From positions 372,001 to 436,000 of the forward strand of contig NZ_JAFFZW010000001.1 of NCBI RefSeq assembly GCF_017826695.1: a stretch of DNA of 64,000 nt, read 5' to 3'. Under the pieces are notes generated by a model. The model searched no databases, was not told the origin of the DNA, and saw only the letters and a list, made by a program, of their open reading frames with translations. The position numbers were made by a program, and so were the translations under genes. The DNA is from Pseudomonas alliivorans (GTDB lineage Bacteria > Pseudomonadota > Gammaproteobacteria > Pseudomonadales > Pseudomonadaceae). Shown one piece after another: positions 1 through 8,547 of the stretch. Numbering within the stretch: the first letter of the stretch is position 1; the number at the start of each line of letters is the position of its first letter.

Positions 1-2
1 GC

Positions 3-74
3 CTTGTGTTGTTGCTCGGCTGGGTCGTGAACGGCGGGCGTCGCAAGCCGCAGTTGGAAAGAGACTGGCGCTAG
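3..74 (+). CDS. C-terminal end of a truncated gene, probable membrane protein
   Basis: An open frame runs in from the left edge and stops at a TAG ending at 74. The visible 23 residues begin with a hydrophobic stretch (LVLLLGWVV) followed by a basic tail (NGGRRKPQLERDWR). That is the usual look of a last transmembrane helix with a positively charged cytoplasmic end. Nothing more can be said because the rest of the gene lies outside the window. It could also be a chance open frame, but the hydrophobic-then-basic layout makes a real C-terminus more likely. Confidence 0.45.
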   Translation, partial: LVLLLGWVVNGGRRKPQLERDWR

Positions 75-119
75 GCGTCAGTCGAGCCTTCACTCGGGAG
101 AACGCCCGCGGGCAGCTTG

Positions 120-245
120 TTACTGAGCTGCGACGTCGGCGACCAGCGTATCCGCGCAGCCTTTGCGACCCCTGGGCTGGACAATCCGTGCCAAACCGTA
201 AGGCAGATGAAACCACTTCATGAATGATGCTGGTGGGTCGCTCAT
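120..245 (-). CDS. possible 41-residue ORF coupled to the WbqC-like gene
   Basis: The ATG at 245-243 overlaps the TGA stop of the upstream WbqC-like gene in an ATGA arrangement, which often signals translational coupling. The frame is open to a TAA at 122-120 and would encode a basic 41-residue peptide with no motif I recognise. No separate ribosome-binding site is visible. It may be a remnant of a longer gene or a chance frame; the overlap is the only positive argument. Confidence 0.25.
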   Translation of the reverse strand: MSDPPASFMKWFHLPYGLARIVQPRGRKGCADTLVADVAAQ

Positions 246-964
246 ACGACGGCCCTTGTTTCATTGCGTATATAGGTCAGCACTGTTTCAGGGGCGTTCC
301 ACATCAGGACGTCCAGTATCGAAAGATTCTCGATGAAGTTGAAAGGCTGGGCGGTGTCATAACGGAATGAGGAGGGCTCCAGGAAGCGAAGTTCGATACC
401 GCGCTCCTGCCATTCGCGGGCGACAAATATATCGCGGCCGCCGGTGGCATTTATATATTGACGGGCTTCCATCAACGTACTGATTTCCAATGCCCATTGC
501 CCGGCATGTTGAATGACAGGCAAGTCGAACTTCATCTCCGAGCAGGTTTTCCAGTTGAACGGCAGGCCGAGATAATCACACACCACCTTCAATGAACGCG
601 TATTCAAATCGCTGATGTGTGTTGTGTCCGGCGTGTCGAAGGTAAAGTCGATCAACTGCATCACGTATCGGAAGTACGGTGCCTTGCAGCGGTAATGCTC
701 CAGCTGGTTCTTGATGCGTGTGTGGGCGGCACTGTAATCGATGATCGTGGCGTCCTTGATCAGCGTGCCGTCTCTGGCGCTGACCGGAACCTTGATGTAT
801 TGCCAGCCGCCATAGCCGTCCAGTACCCGGTTGCGGTTCATCCAGCTCTTGCGTTTATATTTGACGATATCGAAAACCAGTCCGCGCTCCACCGCGGCAA
901 TAAGTTGGAAGTAACCAATGTAGGGGAAAAAATAAGGCTGCATGATCCCAAGCGTTTCAATCAT
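242..964 (-). CDS. WbqC-like family protein
   Basis: The 240-residue product starts MIETLGIMQPYFFPYIGYFQ, the characteristic opening of the WbqC-like family, with the conserved N-terminal QPYFFPYIGYFQLI block and a following KSWMNRNRV segment. Family members often sit in surface-polysaccharide clusters, but their reaction is unproven, so no function is assigned. I chose the ATG at 964 because it gives the family's standard N-terminus; an upstream TTG at 1000 would add an atypical 12-residue extension. The gene stands alone between the VWA gene terminator and the truncated left-edge gene. No clear Shine-Dalgarno is visible. Confidence 0.8.
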   Translation of the reverse strand: MIETLGIMQPYFFPYIGYFQLIAAVERGLVFDIVKYKRKSWMNRNRVLDGYGGWQYIKVPVSARDGTLIKDATIIDYSAAHTRIKNQLEHYRCKAPYFRYVMQLIDFTFDTPDTTHISDLNTRSLKVVCDYLGLPFNWKTCSEMKFDLPVIQHAGQWALEISTLMEARQYINATGGRDIFVAREWQERGIELRFLEPSSFRYDTAQPFNFIENLSILDVLMWNAPETVLTYIRNETRAVV

Positions 965-1114
965 AAGTAACCCGCGAAGTCGCGACGGTTGCTCAGGCAA
1001 AACGATGGAGTAACGGCAGAAAAACTTACTCAGTCAGCACATGACCGTCTGAATGATTGTCAGAAACCTGAGCGTAGTTCGGAGTTACAAAAGGAAAATG
1101 CTGTTGGTCGGGTC

Positions 1115-1141
1115 GAAAAAAGCCAGTCGATGACTGGCTTT
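1115..1141 (-). terminator. rho-independent terminator after the MoxR/VWA operon
   Basis: A 10-bp perfect stem (1119-1128 with 1132-1141, core AAAGCCAGTC) with a 3-nt loop is followed, reading the minus strand, by a run of six U residues. It lies 19 bases past the VWA gene stop. Confidence 0.85.
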
Positions 1142-1159
1142 GTCTACAGCGGCATCCGC

Positions 1160-2338
1160 TTATTTGGCCAGGTAGCGCATGCTTTCTTCCAGGCCGCGTA
1201 GTGTCAGCGGATACATGTGGTCTTCCATCAGGTCGCGGACGATATGCGTCGAGGCGGTATAGCCCCAGGTGTCTTTCGGGTAAGGGTTGATCCAGACAAT
1301 CTTCTTGAATTTGGCCATGAAGCGCCGCATCCACACATAGCCTGCTTCTTCGTTCCAGTGCTCGACACTGCCGCCGGGCTGGGTGATCTCGTAAGGTGCC
1401 ATGGAGGCATCGCCAATGAAGATCACTTTGTAGTCAGCGCCGTATTTGTGCAGCAGGTCCTGAGTCGAGGTTCGCTCCGAACCGCGGCGCAGGTTGTTCT
1501 TCCACACCGATTCGTACACGAAATTGTGGAAGTAGAAATACTCCATGTGCTTGAACTCGGTCTTGCAGGCCGAGAACAGCTCTTCGCAGACCTTGACGTG
1601 TGCGTCCATCGAGCCGCCGATGTCGAACAGCAGCAGCAACTTGATGGTGTTGCGTCGCTCGGGGCGCATCTGGATGTTCAGCAGGCCGGCATCGCGGGCG
1701 GTGTGGTCGATAGTGCCGTCGATGTCCAGTTCGTCCGCTGCGCCCTGACGAGCAAACTTGCGCAAGCGGCGCAAGGCAACCTTGATATTGCGCGTGCCCA
1801 GTTCCACCTGATCGTCCAGGTTCTTGTACTCGCGCTGATCCCAGACCTTTACTGCCTTGCCCTTGCGTTCGCCTGCGTCGCCAACCCTTATACCTTCGGG
1901 GTTGTAACCGCCCGAGCCGAACGGGCTGGTACCGCCGGTGCCGATCCATTTGTTGCCACCGGCATGGCGTTCTTTCTGTTCTTCCAGACGTTTCCTGAAT
2001 TCTTCGATCAGCTTGTCGAGGCCGCCCAGGGACTGGATCTGCGCCCGTTCTTCTTCGCTCAGAGAACGCTCGAATTCCTTGCGCAGCCAGTCTTCGGGGA
2101 TCAGCGCCTGCAAGTGATCATCGAGCTTTTCCAGGCCATTGAAGTAGGCACCGAACGCCCGGTCGAACTTGTCGAAATGACGCTCATCCTTGACCAGAAT
2201 CGTGCGCGCCAGAAAGTAGAATTCGTCAATGTCGGCAAAGATGACCCGCTGTTTCAGCGCATTGATCAGGTCCAGCAACTCGCGCAGGGACACCGGCACC
2301 CTGGCTGCACGCATTTCGTTGAACAGGTTGAGCAGCAT
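1160..2338 (-). CDS. VWA-domain protein of the CoxE type
   Basis: This 392-residue protein has a helical, charged N-terminal region of about 230 residues and a von Willebrand A-like domain in the C-terminal part. The MIDAS-type motif is seen as LLLFDIGGSMDAHVKV (a DxGxS variant), and the family's conserved YFHNFVYE block follows. It lies 39 bp downstream of a MoxR AAA+ ATPase gene on the same strand. MoxR/VWA pairs are known as chaperone modules that insert cofactors or remodel protein complexes, and this gene is the adaptor half of such a pair. The client is not evident from the neighbours. The start is the ATG at 2338, preceded by AAAGGG. Confidence 0.88.
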   Translation of the reverse strand: MLLNLFNEMRAARVPVSLRELLDLINALKQRVIFADIDEFYFLARTILVKDERHFDKFDRAFGAYFNGLEKLDDHLQALIPEDWLRKEFERSLSEEERAQIQSLGGLDKLIEEFRKRLEEQKERHAGGNKWIGTGGTSPFGSGGYNPEGIRVGDAGERKGKAVKVWDQREYKNLDDQVELGTRNIKVALRRLRKFARQGAADELDIDGTIDHTARDAGLLNIQMRPERRNTIKLLLLFDIGGSMDAHVKVCEELFSACKTEFKHMEYFYFHNFVYESVWKNNLRRGSERTSTQDLLHKYGADYKVIFIGDASMAPYEITQPGGSVEHWNEEAGYVWMRRFMAKFKKIVWINPYPKDTWGYTASTHIVRDLMEDHMYPLTLRGLEESMRYLAK

Positions 2339-2377
2339 GGCTGTCGCCCTTTTTCATGGCAGGGTGAATGAAAAGAC

Positions 2378-3223
2378 TCAGCGATTGCCGCGACGGCTCA
2401 TGAACGCCAGTCGCTCAAGCAATTGCACGTCCTGTTCGTTCTTGACCAGCGCACCGGCCAGCGGCGGAATGGCCTTGGTCGGATCGCGTTCGCGCAGCAC
2501 GGCTTCTCCGATGTTGTCGGCCATCAGCAGCTTGAGCCAGTCCACCAGTTCGGAGGTCGAGGGCTTCTTCTTCAGGCCCGGTACCTTGCGCACGTCGAAG
2601 AATACGTCCAGCGCTTCGCTCACCAGGTCTTTCTTGATATCCGGGTAGTGCACGTCGACGATGCGTTGCAGCGTCGCGCGGTCCGGGAAGGCGATGTAAT
2701 GGAAGAAGCAGCGACGCAGAAAGGCGTCCGGCAGCTCTTTTTCGTTGTTGGAGGTAATGATGATGATCGGGCGCTGTTTCGCCTTGATGGTTTCATCGAT
2801 CTCGTAAACGTAGAACTCCATCTTGTCGAGTTCCTGCAACAGGTCGTTGGGGAATTCGATGTCGGCCTTGTCGATTTCGTCGATCAGCAGGATCACGCGT
2901 TCTTCGGATTCGAAGGCTTCCCAGAGCTTGCCTTTCTTCAGGTAGTTGCGCACATCGTGGACCTTGTCCACGCCCAGTTGCGAGTCACGCAGGCGGCTGA
3001 CGGCGTCGTATTCGTAAAGCCCCTGATGCGCCTTGGTGGTCGACTTGATGTGCCAGGTGATCAACCGCGCACCGAATGACTCGGCCAGTTGCTCGGCGAG
3101 CATGGTCTTGCCGGTGCCGGGCTCACCCTTGACCAGCAGCGGACGCTCCAGAGTGATCGCCGCGTTGACCGCAAGCTTCAGATCGTCGGTGGCGACGTAT
3201 GCCGGGGTGCCTTCAAACTTCAT
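2378..3223 (-). CDS. MoxR-family AAA+ ATPase
   Basis: The 281-residue product is a single AAA+ domain with Walker A GEPGTGKT at residues 33-40, Walker B ILLIDE at 111-116 and a sensor-like ITSNNEKELPDAFLRRC segment. This is the MoxR/CbbQ type. Such ATPases work with VWA partner proteins as molecular chaperones, and the partner gene follows 39 bp downstream. I set the start at the ATG at 3223 because AAGAGGA lies just ahead of it and it gives the usual MKFEGTPAYVATDDL opening. A longer frame to 3337 runs into the DUF748 terminator and is unlikely. Confidence 0.93.
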   Translation of the reverse strand: MKFEGTPAYVATDDLKLAVNAAITLERPLLVKGEPGTGKTMLAEQLAESFGARLITWHIKSTTKAHQGLYEYDAVSRLRDSQLGVDKVHDVRNYLKKGKLWEAFESEERVILLIDEIDKADIEFPNDLLQELDKMEFYVYEIDETIKAKQRPIIIITSNNEKELPDAFLRRCFFHYIAFPDRATLQRIVDVHYPDIKKDLVSEALDVFFDVRKVPGLKKKPSTSELVDWLKLLMADNIGEAVLRERDPTKAIPPLAGALVKNEQDVQLLERLAFMSRRGNR

Positions 3224-3327
3224 CAATGAATCCTCTTGCAGGACATGCGCGACGCAGAGCCCGCACGCTGTAATAGTGGCAAATAATGCCTCGACTATAA
3301 CGTGCGTACCGGACCCCTGTGAACGCA

Positions 3328-3358
3328 GACGCCCCATTCAGTTCTTGAATGGGGCGTC
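3328..3358 (-). terminator. strong hairpin between DUF748 and MoxR genes
   Basis: A perfect 13-bp stem (3328-3340 with 3346-3358, arm GACGCCCCATTCA) encloses a 5-nt loop. It sits 27 bases after the DUF748 stop. No long U tract follows, so it may terminate imperfectly or protect the 3' end. Confidence 0.6.
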
Positions 3359-3384
3359 ACGGTTTGACCGGGATGATCCAGGGG

Positions 3385-4455
3385 TCAGGAATCCTTGTTG
3401 CTCTCATAGCGCGCATTGAACGCCTGTACGAAGGCGTTACGCAGAATCTGCAAGAACGCCTGAAAGCCGCTGATGTTTTGCTGGTTGACGCTGCCGCTCA
3501 AGTCCACACGCGTGGCGAACTGGTTCTGGCGCTGGTTTTTCAGCACGGTTTCGCTGGTGCCGACCAGTGCTTCCCAGATCGAGCGAAACACGCCCTTGTC
3601 CTTGTCTTCGACGTCCTGATGCCAGTTGAAGATTTCGACGTTGCGCAGCAGCGGTTTGATGTAGCCGCTCAATTGGCCTTTGTCTGCCTGAGCCTCGATC
3701 ACGATGTCGCCGTTGCCCGCATTGAAGTCGAACTTGCCATAGGCCGATGAGAAGTCGTTGAGCTTTTTCAACTGAATACCGGTCGCTCTGAGGCGAAAGT
3801 CGAAATCCTGAAAGTTGTTGAACGGGTCGAAGCGGGCTGTACTTTCCATGTTGGCACTTCCCAGCAGGCGCGCCTTGCCTTCGAAGCTGGCATCGCGATT
3901 GCCTTCGACGTCCACCACATTGGTCAGGTTGTAGAAGCTGGCATTGACCCGATCCGCCTCGATTTTCACCTTGGGCGTCGAGTTGAAGTTGTTGAAGGTG
4001 ATATGTCCGTTGCCGATGCGCACTTCGTTGAGTGTCACAGGCAGAAGCTTGTTCAACTGGGTACGCCAGTCCGTGCCCTGACCGGTCTGGGAAGCCTGCT
4101 TATTGTTGCCGCCATCGACGAAGTTGATTTCCGGGTCGATAAATAAAACCTCGGCGACAACGGCGTGGTCGTACCAGAGTGAATGCCAGCTGACCGCCAG
4201 CTCGATGATCGGTGCTTTAACGAACGGCACGGGTACTTTGCCGTCGACCTTGACGATATTCAGCCCCTTGATCCGATACGCGCCGCGCCACAGGGCCAGG
4301 TCCACGTCAGTGACCTGACCGCGGTAATCACCCATGTCGGCGAGTTTGTCATTCAGGTAGTCACGCACCAGAAAGGGCAGGGCAATGTTGATTCCGATCA
4401 GCAGGATGACCAGAGCGGCCAGCGTCCATAGCGGCCAACTGTAGCGACGTTTCAT
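3385..4455 (-). CDS. DUF748 / AsmA-like envelope protein
   Basis: The 356-residue product has an N-terminal signal-anchor (basic MKRRYSW, then about 20 hydrophobic residues to about 30). A long beta-rich periplasmic region follows, with the repeating strand pattern of DUF748/AsmA-like proteins. Relatives span the periplasm and are thought to support lipid or outer-membrane homeostasis; the exact role here is unknown. The ATG at 4455 has GGAG ahead of it, while the longer frame from 4503 lacks a site. The gene is divergent from cysK with about 125 bp between starts. Confidence 0.8.
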   Translation of the reverse strand: MKRRYSWPLWTLAALVILLIGINIALPFLVRDYLNDKLADMGDYRGQVTDVDLALWRGAYRIKGLNIVKVDGKVPVPFVKAPIIELAVSWHSLWYDHAVVAEVLFIDPEINFVDGGNNKQASQTGQGTDWRTQLNKLLPVTLNEVRIGNGHITFNNFNSTPKVKIEADRVNASFYNLTNVVDVEGNRDASFEGKARLLGSANMESTARFDPFNNFQDFDFRLRATGIQLKKLNDFSSAYGKFDFNAGNGDIVIEAQADKGQLSGYIKPLLRNVEIFNWHQDVEDKDKGVFRSIWEALVGTSETVLKNQRQNQFATRVDLSGSVNQQNISGFQAFLQILRNAFVQAFNARYESNKDS

Positions 4456-4581
4456 GACACGAGTCTCCGGTTGCAGTGAAGGGTTGACTGCGTTCGGCAG
4501 CATCGGTTCGGTGATACTGGACGCCCAACCGCTGGCGGCATAGGCTTTATTTATTTAACCGATGTGCATAAGGACATCTTC

Positions 4582-5556
4582 ATGAGCCGTATTTACGCTG
4601 ATAACGCCCATTCCATCGGCAACACGCCGTTGGTGCAGATCAACCGTATCGCACCACGTGGTGTCACGATTCTGGCCAAGATTGAAGGGCGTAATCCGGG
4701 CTACTCGGTAAAGTGCCGGATCGGCGCCAACATGATCTGGGACGCCGAAAGCCGCGGCAAACTCAAGCCCGGCATGACCATCGTCGAACCCACGTCGGGC
4801 AACACGGGGATCGGCCTGGCGTTCGTCGCTGCCGCGCGTGGCTATAAACTGATGCTGACGATGCCGGCGTCCATGAGCATAGAGCGTCGCAAGGTGCTCA
4901 AGGCGCTGGGTGCCGAATTGGTCCTGACCGAGCCTGCCAAGGGCATGAAAGGCGCCATCGCCAAGGCCGAAGAATTGCTGGCGGGCAACCCTGAGCAGTA
5001 TTTCATGCCCGCTCAGTTCGAGAACCCGGCCAACCCGGCCATTCATGAAAAGACCACCGGCCCTGAAATCTGGAATGACACCGACGGCGCAATCGACGTG
5101 CTGGTTGCGGGCGTTGGTACCGGCGGTACGATCACCGGCGTGTCGCGCTATATCAAACACACCGAAGGCAAGCCGATTCTGTCGGTGGCTGTCGAACCGG
5201 ACGGCTCGCCGATCATCACCCAGGCCATGGCCGGTGAAGAGATCAAGCCCAGTCCGCACAAGATTCAGGGCATAGGTGCTGGTTTCATCCCGAAAAACCT
5301 CGACCTGTCACTGGTCGACCGGGTTGAACGGGTGACGGATGAGGAGTCCAAGGCCATGGCACGTCGACTGATGCAGGAAGAAGGCATCCTGTGCGGTATT
5401 TCCTGTGGCGCGGCGATGGCAGCGGCCGTACGGCTGGCAGAGAAACCGGAAATGCAGGGCAAGACCATCGTCGTGATCCTGCCGGATTCCGGAGAACGCT
5501 ACCTGTCGAGCATGCTGTTCAGCGACTTGTTCACTGATCAGGAGCTGTCGCAGTAA
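4582..5556 (+). CDS. cysK: cysteine synthase A (O-acetylserine sulfhydrylase)
   Basis: This 324-residue PLP enzyme makes L-cysteine from O-acetylserine and sulfide. The PLP-binding lysine is in [16 protein letters not shown] (Lys about 44), the substrate loop TSGNTG at about 71-76 and the phosphate-binding GVGTGGT motif further on. The [19 protein letters not shown] and [13 protein letters not shown] segments match the CysK rather than the shorter CysM isozyme as I know them. Start ATG 4582 follows AAGGACAT. It stands divergent from the DUF748 gene and is followed by an imperfect hairpin before lpxO. Confidence 0.95.
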   Translation: MSRIYADNAHSIGNTPLVQINRIAPRGVTILAKIEGRNPGYSVKCRIGANMIWDAESRGKLKPGMTIVEPTSGNTGIGLAFVAAARGYKLMLTMPASMSIERRKVLKALGAELVLTEPAKGMKGAIAKAEELLAGNPEQYFMPAQFENPANPAIHEKTTGPEIWNDTDGAIDVLVAGVGTGGTITGVSRYIKHTEGKPILSVAVEPDGSPIITQAMAGEEIKPSPHKIQGIGAGFIPKNLDLSLVDRVERVTDEESKAMARRLMQEEGILCGISCGAAMAAAVRLAEKPEMQGKTIVVILPDSGERYLSSMLFSDLFTDQELSQ

Positions 5557-5620
5557 CACATCTTGGGCAGTGCGTACTTCATGCGAGCGGTCCAAGGGTT
5601 TATGATGGCCACCATTCCAG

Positions 5621-5656
5621 CGCCGGGCGATCTTCACTGATCGTCTGGCGTTTCTG
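5621..5656 (+). terminator. imperfect hairpin after cysK
   Basis: Arms at 5622-5632 and 5639-5649 pair over 11 positions, two of them G-U, with a 6-nt loop and a following GTTTC. It could end cysK transcription before lpxO; the U tract is short. Confidence 0.4.
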
Positions 5657-5722
5657 GTCCTTCGCATTGACCGACTGTCGGCGTTACGTTCAGCGTTGTC
5701 TGCCCGCTCCAAGGAGAGTTTC

Positions 5723-6661
5723 ATGACCCTTTCATTTGCTGCCAAGGCATTGATCCTGATGCTTTTTCTGGGCAGCACGCTGTACGTGCATCTGCGCGGG
5801 CAGGCCCGGTTGCCGTTGCTGCGTCAGTTCGTGAATCATTCGGCGCTGTTCGCGCCCTATAACGCGCTGATGTATCTGTTTTCCCGCGTGCCGTCCAAGC
5901 CGTACCTGGACCGCAGCAAGTTTCCCGAGCTGGATGTGCTCAAGGACAACTGGGAAACCATTCGCGACGAAGCGATGCACCTGTTCGACGAAGGCTATAT
6001 CCGTGCTGCCGAGAAGAACAACGATGCCGGCTTCGGTTCGTTCTTCAAAAAAGGCTGGAAGCGCTTTTACCTGAAATGGTACGACAAGGCCCTGCCTTCG
6101 GCCGAAGCGCTGTGTCCGAAGACCGTTGCGCTGGTCAACAGCATTCCCAACGTCAAGGGCGCGATGTTTGCGCTGTTGCCGGGCGACAGCCACCTTAATC
6201 CGCACCGCGATCCGTTTGCCGGTTCTCTTCGCTATCATCTGGGCCTTTCCACGCCCAACTCCGACGATTGCCGGATTTTCGTCGATGGCAAGGAATACTC
6301 GTGGCGCGATGGCGAAGACGTCATGTTCGACGAGACTTACGTGCACTGGGTCAAGAACGAAACCACCCAGACCCGTGTCATTCTGTTCTGTGACGTCGAG
6401 CGTCCGCTGACCAATCGCCTGATGACCCGACTCAACCGCAGCGTCAGCGCGTTCCTGGGCCGTGCGACCGCACCCCAGAATCTGGACGATGAGCGCGTCG
6501 GTGGTATCAATCAGGCTTATGCATTCAGCAAGCGTTTCAGCGATGGCTTCAGTGGCAAGGTCAAGCAGTTCAAGCGCAGCAACCCCAAGGCCTACCGTGT
6601 GCTGCGCCCTGTGTTGGCAGTGCTGGTTCTGACGTTGCTGGGCTACTGGTTGTTCGGTTGA
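5723..6661 (+). CDS. lpxO: lipid A hydroxylase LpxO (aspartyl/asparaginyl beta-hydroxylase family)
   Basis: LpxO is an inner-membrane Fe(II)/2-oxoglutarate dioxygenase that adds a 2-hydroxyl group to a secondary lipid A acyl chain. The 312-residue product has an N-terminal hydrophobic helix (about 3-20), a catalytic domain with the iron-ligand motif PHRDP and the distal His in YVHWVKNE, and a C-terminal hydrophobic anchor (VLAVLVLTLLGYWLFG). The ATG at 5723 has a strong AAGGAGAG site. Length and both anchors fit known LpxO proteins. A paralogue elsewhere in the genome is possible, since P. aeruginosa has two. Confidence 0.92.
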   Translation: MTLSFAAKALILMLFLGSTLYVHLRGQARLPLLRQFVNHSALFAPYNALMYLFSRVPSKPYLDRSKFPELDVLKDNWETIRDEAMHLFDEGYIRAAEKNNDAGFGSFFKKGWKRFYLKWYDKALPSAEALCPKTVALVNSIPNVKGAMFALLPGDSHLNPHRDPFAGSLRYHLGLSTPNSDDCRIFVDGKEYSWRDGEDVMFDETYVHWVKNETTQTRVILFCDVERPLTNRLMTRLNRSVSAFLGRATAPQNLDDERVGGINQAYAFSKRFSDGFSGKVKQFKRSNPKAYRVLRPVLAVLVLTLLGYWLFG

Positions 6662-6726
6662 GAAAACGCCTGTTCAGTCAGATGTCGGTACGGGTTACAG
6701 ATTGATGCTCATGTGGAGTCCAATCC

Positions 6727-8445
6727 ATGTCGCAGCCTCAGATCCATATCGACATCGCGCGTCTTGTCCTCGAAGGGTTCGATGACTACCGGGCGCACTT
6801 CCGCTCCATCACCGACGGCGCTCAGGCCCGTTTCGAACAGGCGCTCTGGCCGCAGGCTCAGGTCGCTGCCGCCGCCCGCATCAATCTCTACGAACAGAAA
6901 GTCAGTGAACTCATTCTGCGCCTGCAGCGCGACGTTCAGGTCGGGCAGTTACTGGATGTCGATCGCTGGCCTGGCATCAAGGGCGCCTACATCGACCTGA
7001 TCGATTCCCGGCCCGACGATGAACTGTCGGAAACCTGGTTCAACTCGATCTTCTGTGGCTTGTTTCGGCATGACCTGATCAGCGACCGTTGCATGTTCAT
7101 TCACAGCACGCGGCCCGCAGGGCGTGACCAACAGCAGGTGGCGCAGACGCGTCGGTATCTGCCGCGAGGTGATCCGGGCAGGGCGTTGTCGCAGGTGTTT
7201 GCCGATTACCCTTTCAACATCCCTTATGCCGACCTGGCGAACGATCTGTCGCGACTCGACGCGCATCTGCATGCCAATCTGCCTGACTGGGTGTGCAAGG
7301 ATCCGGCGCTGACCGTCGAGTTGTTCTCATCGGTGTTTTATCGCAACAAGGGTGCGTATCTGGTGGGGCGGATCTTCACCCGTGACGAGCAATGGCCTCT
7401 GGTGATGCCGCTGCTGAATGTCGAGGGGCGTGGCATCGCGATAGATACGCTGATCACCGACGAGGCTGATGTGTCGATCATCTTCTCGTTCACGCGTTCG
7501 TATTTCATGGTAGATGTGCCGGTTCCGGCTGACTTCGTGGGGTTACTGAAGCGTATTCTGCCGGGCAAGCACATTGCCGAGCTTTACACCTCGATTGGTT
7601 TCTACAGGCACGGAAAGTCGGAGTTTTACCGTGCGCTGATTCAGCATCTGGCGACCACCGATGATCGTTTCATCATGGCGCCGGGTGTGCGCGGCATGGT
7701 CATGAGCGTGTTCACGCTGCCGGGTTTCAACACGGTGTTCAAGGTCATCAAGGATCGCTTCTCGCCGTCCAAGAACGTCGATCGCCAAACCGTCATCGAT
7801 AAATACCGGTTGGTGAAACAGGTCGATCGGGTAGGGCGCATGGCCGATACCCAGGAGTTCTCGGATTTTCGTTTTCCGGTGGGCAAGTTCGACCCTGACT
7901 GCCTGGACGAGCTGCTGCATGTCGCGCCTTCCACCATCGAACTCGAGGCCGGGGACACGGTGCTGGTCAGGCATTGCTGGACCGAGCGGCGTATGACGCC
8001 GTTGAACCTCTATCTTGAAACGGCCAGTCCCGCACAGGTGCGTGAGGCGCTGGATGATTATGGATGGGCGATCAGGCAGTTGGCGGCGGCCAATATTTTC
8101 CCCGGCGACATGCTGCTCAAGAATTTTGGCGTGACACGTCATGGCCGGGTGGTGTTCTACGATTACGATGAGATCTGCGCGCTGACCGACGTCCACTTCC
8201 GGCGCATCCCGAAGCCCCGCACCCCGGAGGATGAGATGGCTTGCGAGCCTTGGTATTCCGTGGGGCCAATGGACGTATTTCCCGAAGAGTTTGCACCGTT
8301 CCTGTTTGCTGACATCACTCTGCGTCGCCTCTTTGAAAGCCTTCATGGCGAGCTGTACGACGTCGAATACTGGCAAGGTCTGCAGGCCGCGATTCGCAGT
8401 GGCAAGGTGATTGATGTCTTTCCGTATCGGCGCAGCGTTAGTTGA
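6727..8445 (+). CDS. aceK: isocitrate dehydrogenase kinase/phosphatase
   Basis: AceK reversibly phosphorylates isocitrate dehydrogenase and so sets the split between the TCA cycle and the glyoxylate bypass. The 572-residue product is close to the roughly 580 residues of E. coli AceK and is collinear through conserved blocks such as [31 protein letters not shown] (here [14 protein letters not shown]) and [12 protein letters not shown]. The start ATG 6727 follows GGAG. Here, unlike in the enteric aceBAK operon, it stands apart from aceA and aceB, as is usual in Pseudomonas. It converges on the hybrid kinase gene. Confidence 0.96.
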   Translation: MSQPQIHIDIARLVLEGFDDYRAHFRSITDGAQARFEQALWPQAQVAAAARINLYEQKVSELILRLQRDVQVGQLLDVDRWPGIKGAYIDLIDSRPDDELSETWFNSIFCGLFRHDLISDRCMFIHSTRPAGRDQQQVAQTRRYLPRGDPGRALSQVFADYPFNIPYADLANDLSRLDAHLHANLPDWVCKDPALTVELFSSVFYRNKGAYLVGRIFTRDEQWPLVMPLLNVEGRGIAIDTLITDEADVSIIFSFTRSYFMVDVPVPADFVGLLKRILPGKHIAELYTSIGFYRHGKSEFYRALIQHLATTDDRFIMAPGVRGMVMSVFTLPGFNTVFKVIKDRFSPSKNVDRQTVIDKYRLVKQVDRVGRMADTQEFSDFRFPVGKFDPDCLDELLHVAPSTIELEAGDTVLVRHCWTERRMTPLNLYLETASPAQVREALDDYGWAIRQLAAANIFPGDMLLKNFGVTRHGRVVFYDYDEICALTDVHFRRIPKPRTPEDEMACEPWYSVGPMDVFPEEFAPFLFADITLRRLFESLHGELYDVEYWQGLQAAIRSGKVIDVFPYRRSVS

Positions 8446-8447
8446 GC

Positions 8448-8481
8448 GGCATGATCAGTGCGCCTTGACACTGATCATGCC
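8448..8481. terminator. hairpin between convergent aceK and hybrid kinase genes
   Basis: A perfect 13-bp inverted repeat (8448-8460 with 8469-8481, arm GGCATGATCAGTG) starts two bases past the aceK stop. A second weaker repeat, AGGTGAC at 8497-8503 with GTCACCT at 8533-8539 followed by four T, lies just beyond and has better plus-strand terminator character. Confidence 0.6.
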
Positions 8482-8547
8482 CGTCACAAATGGCACAGGT
8501 GACGGACTCAGTGAGCCGAGTGGAGGGCTCCAGTCACCTTTTTGATC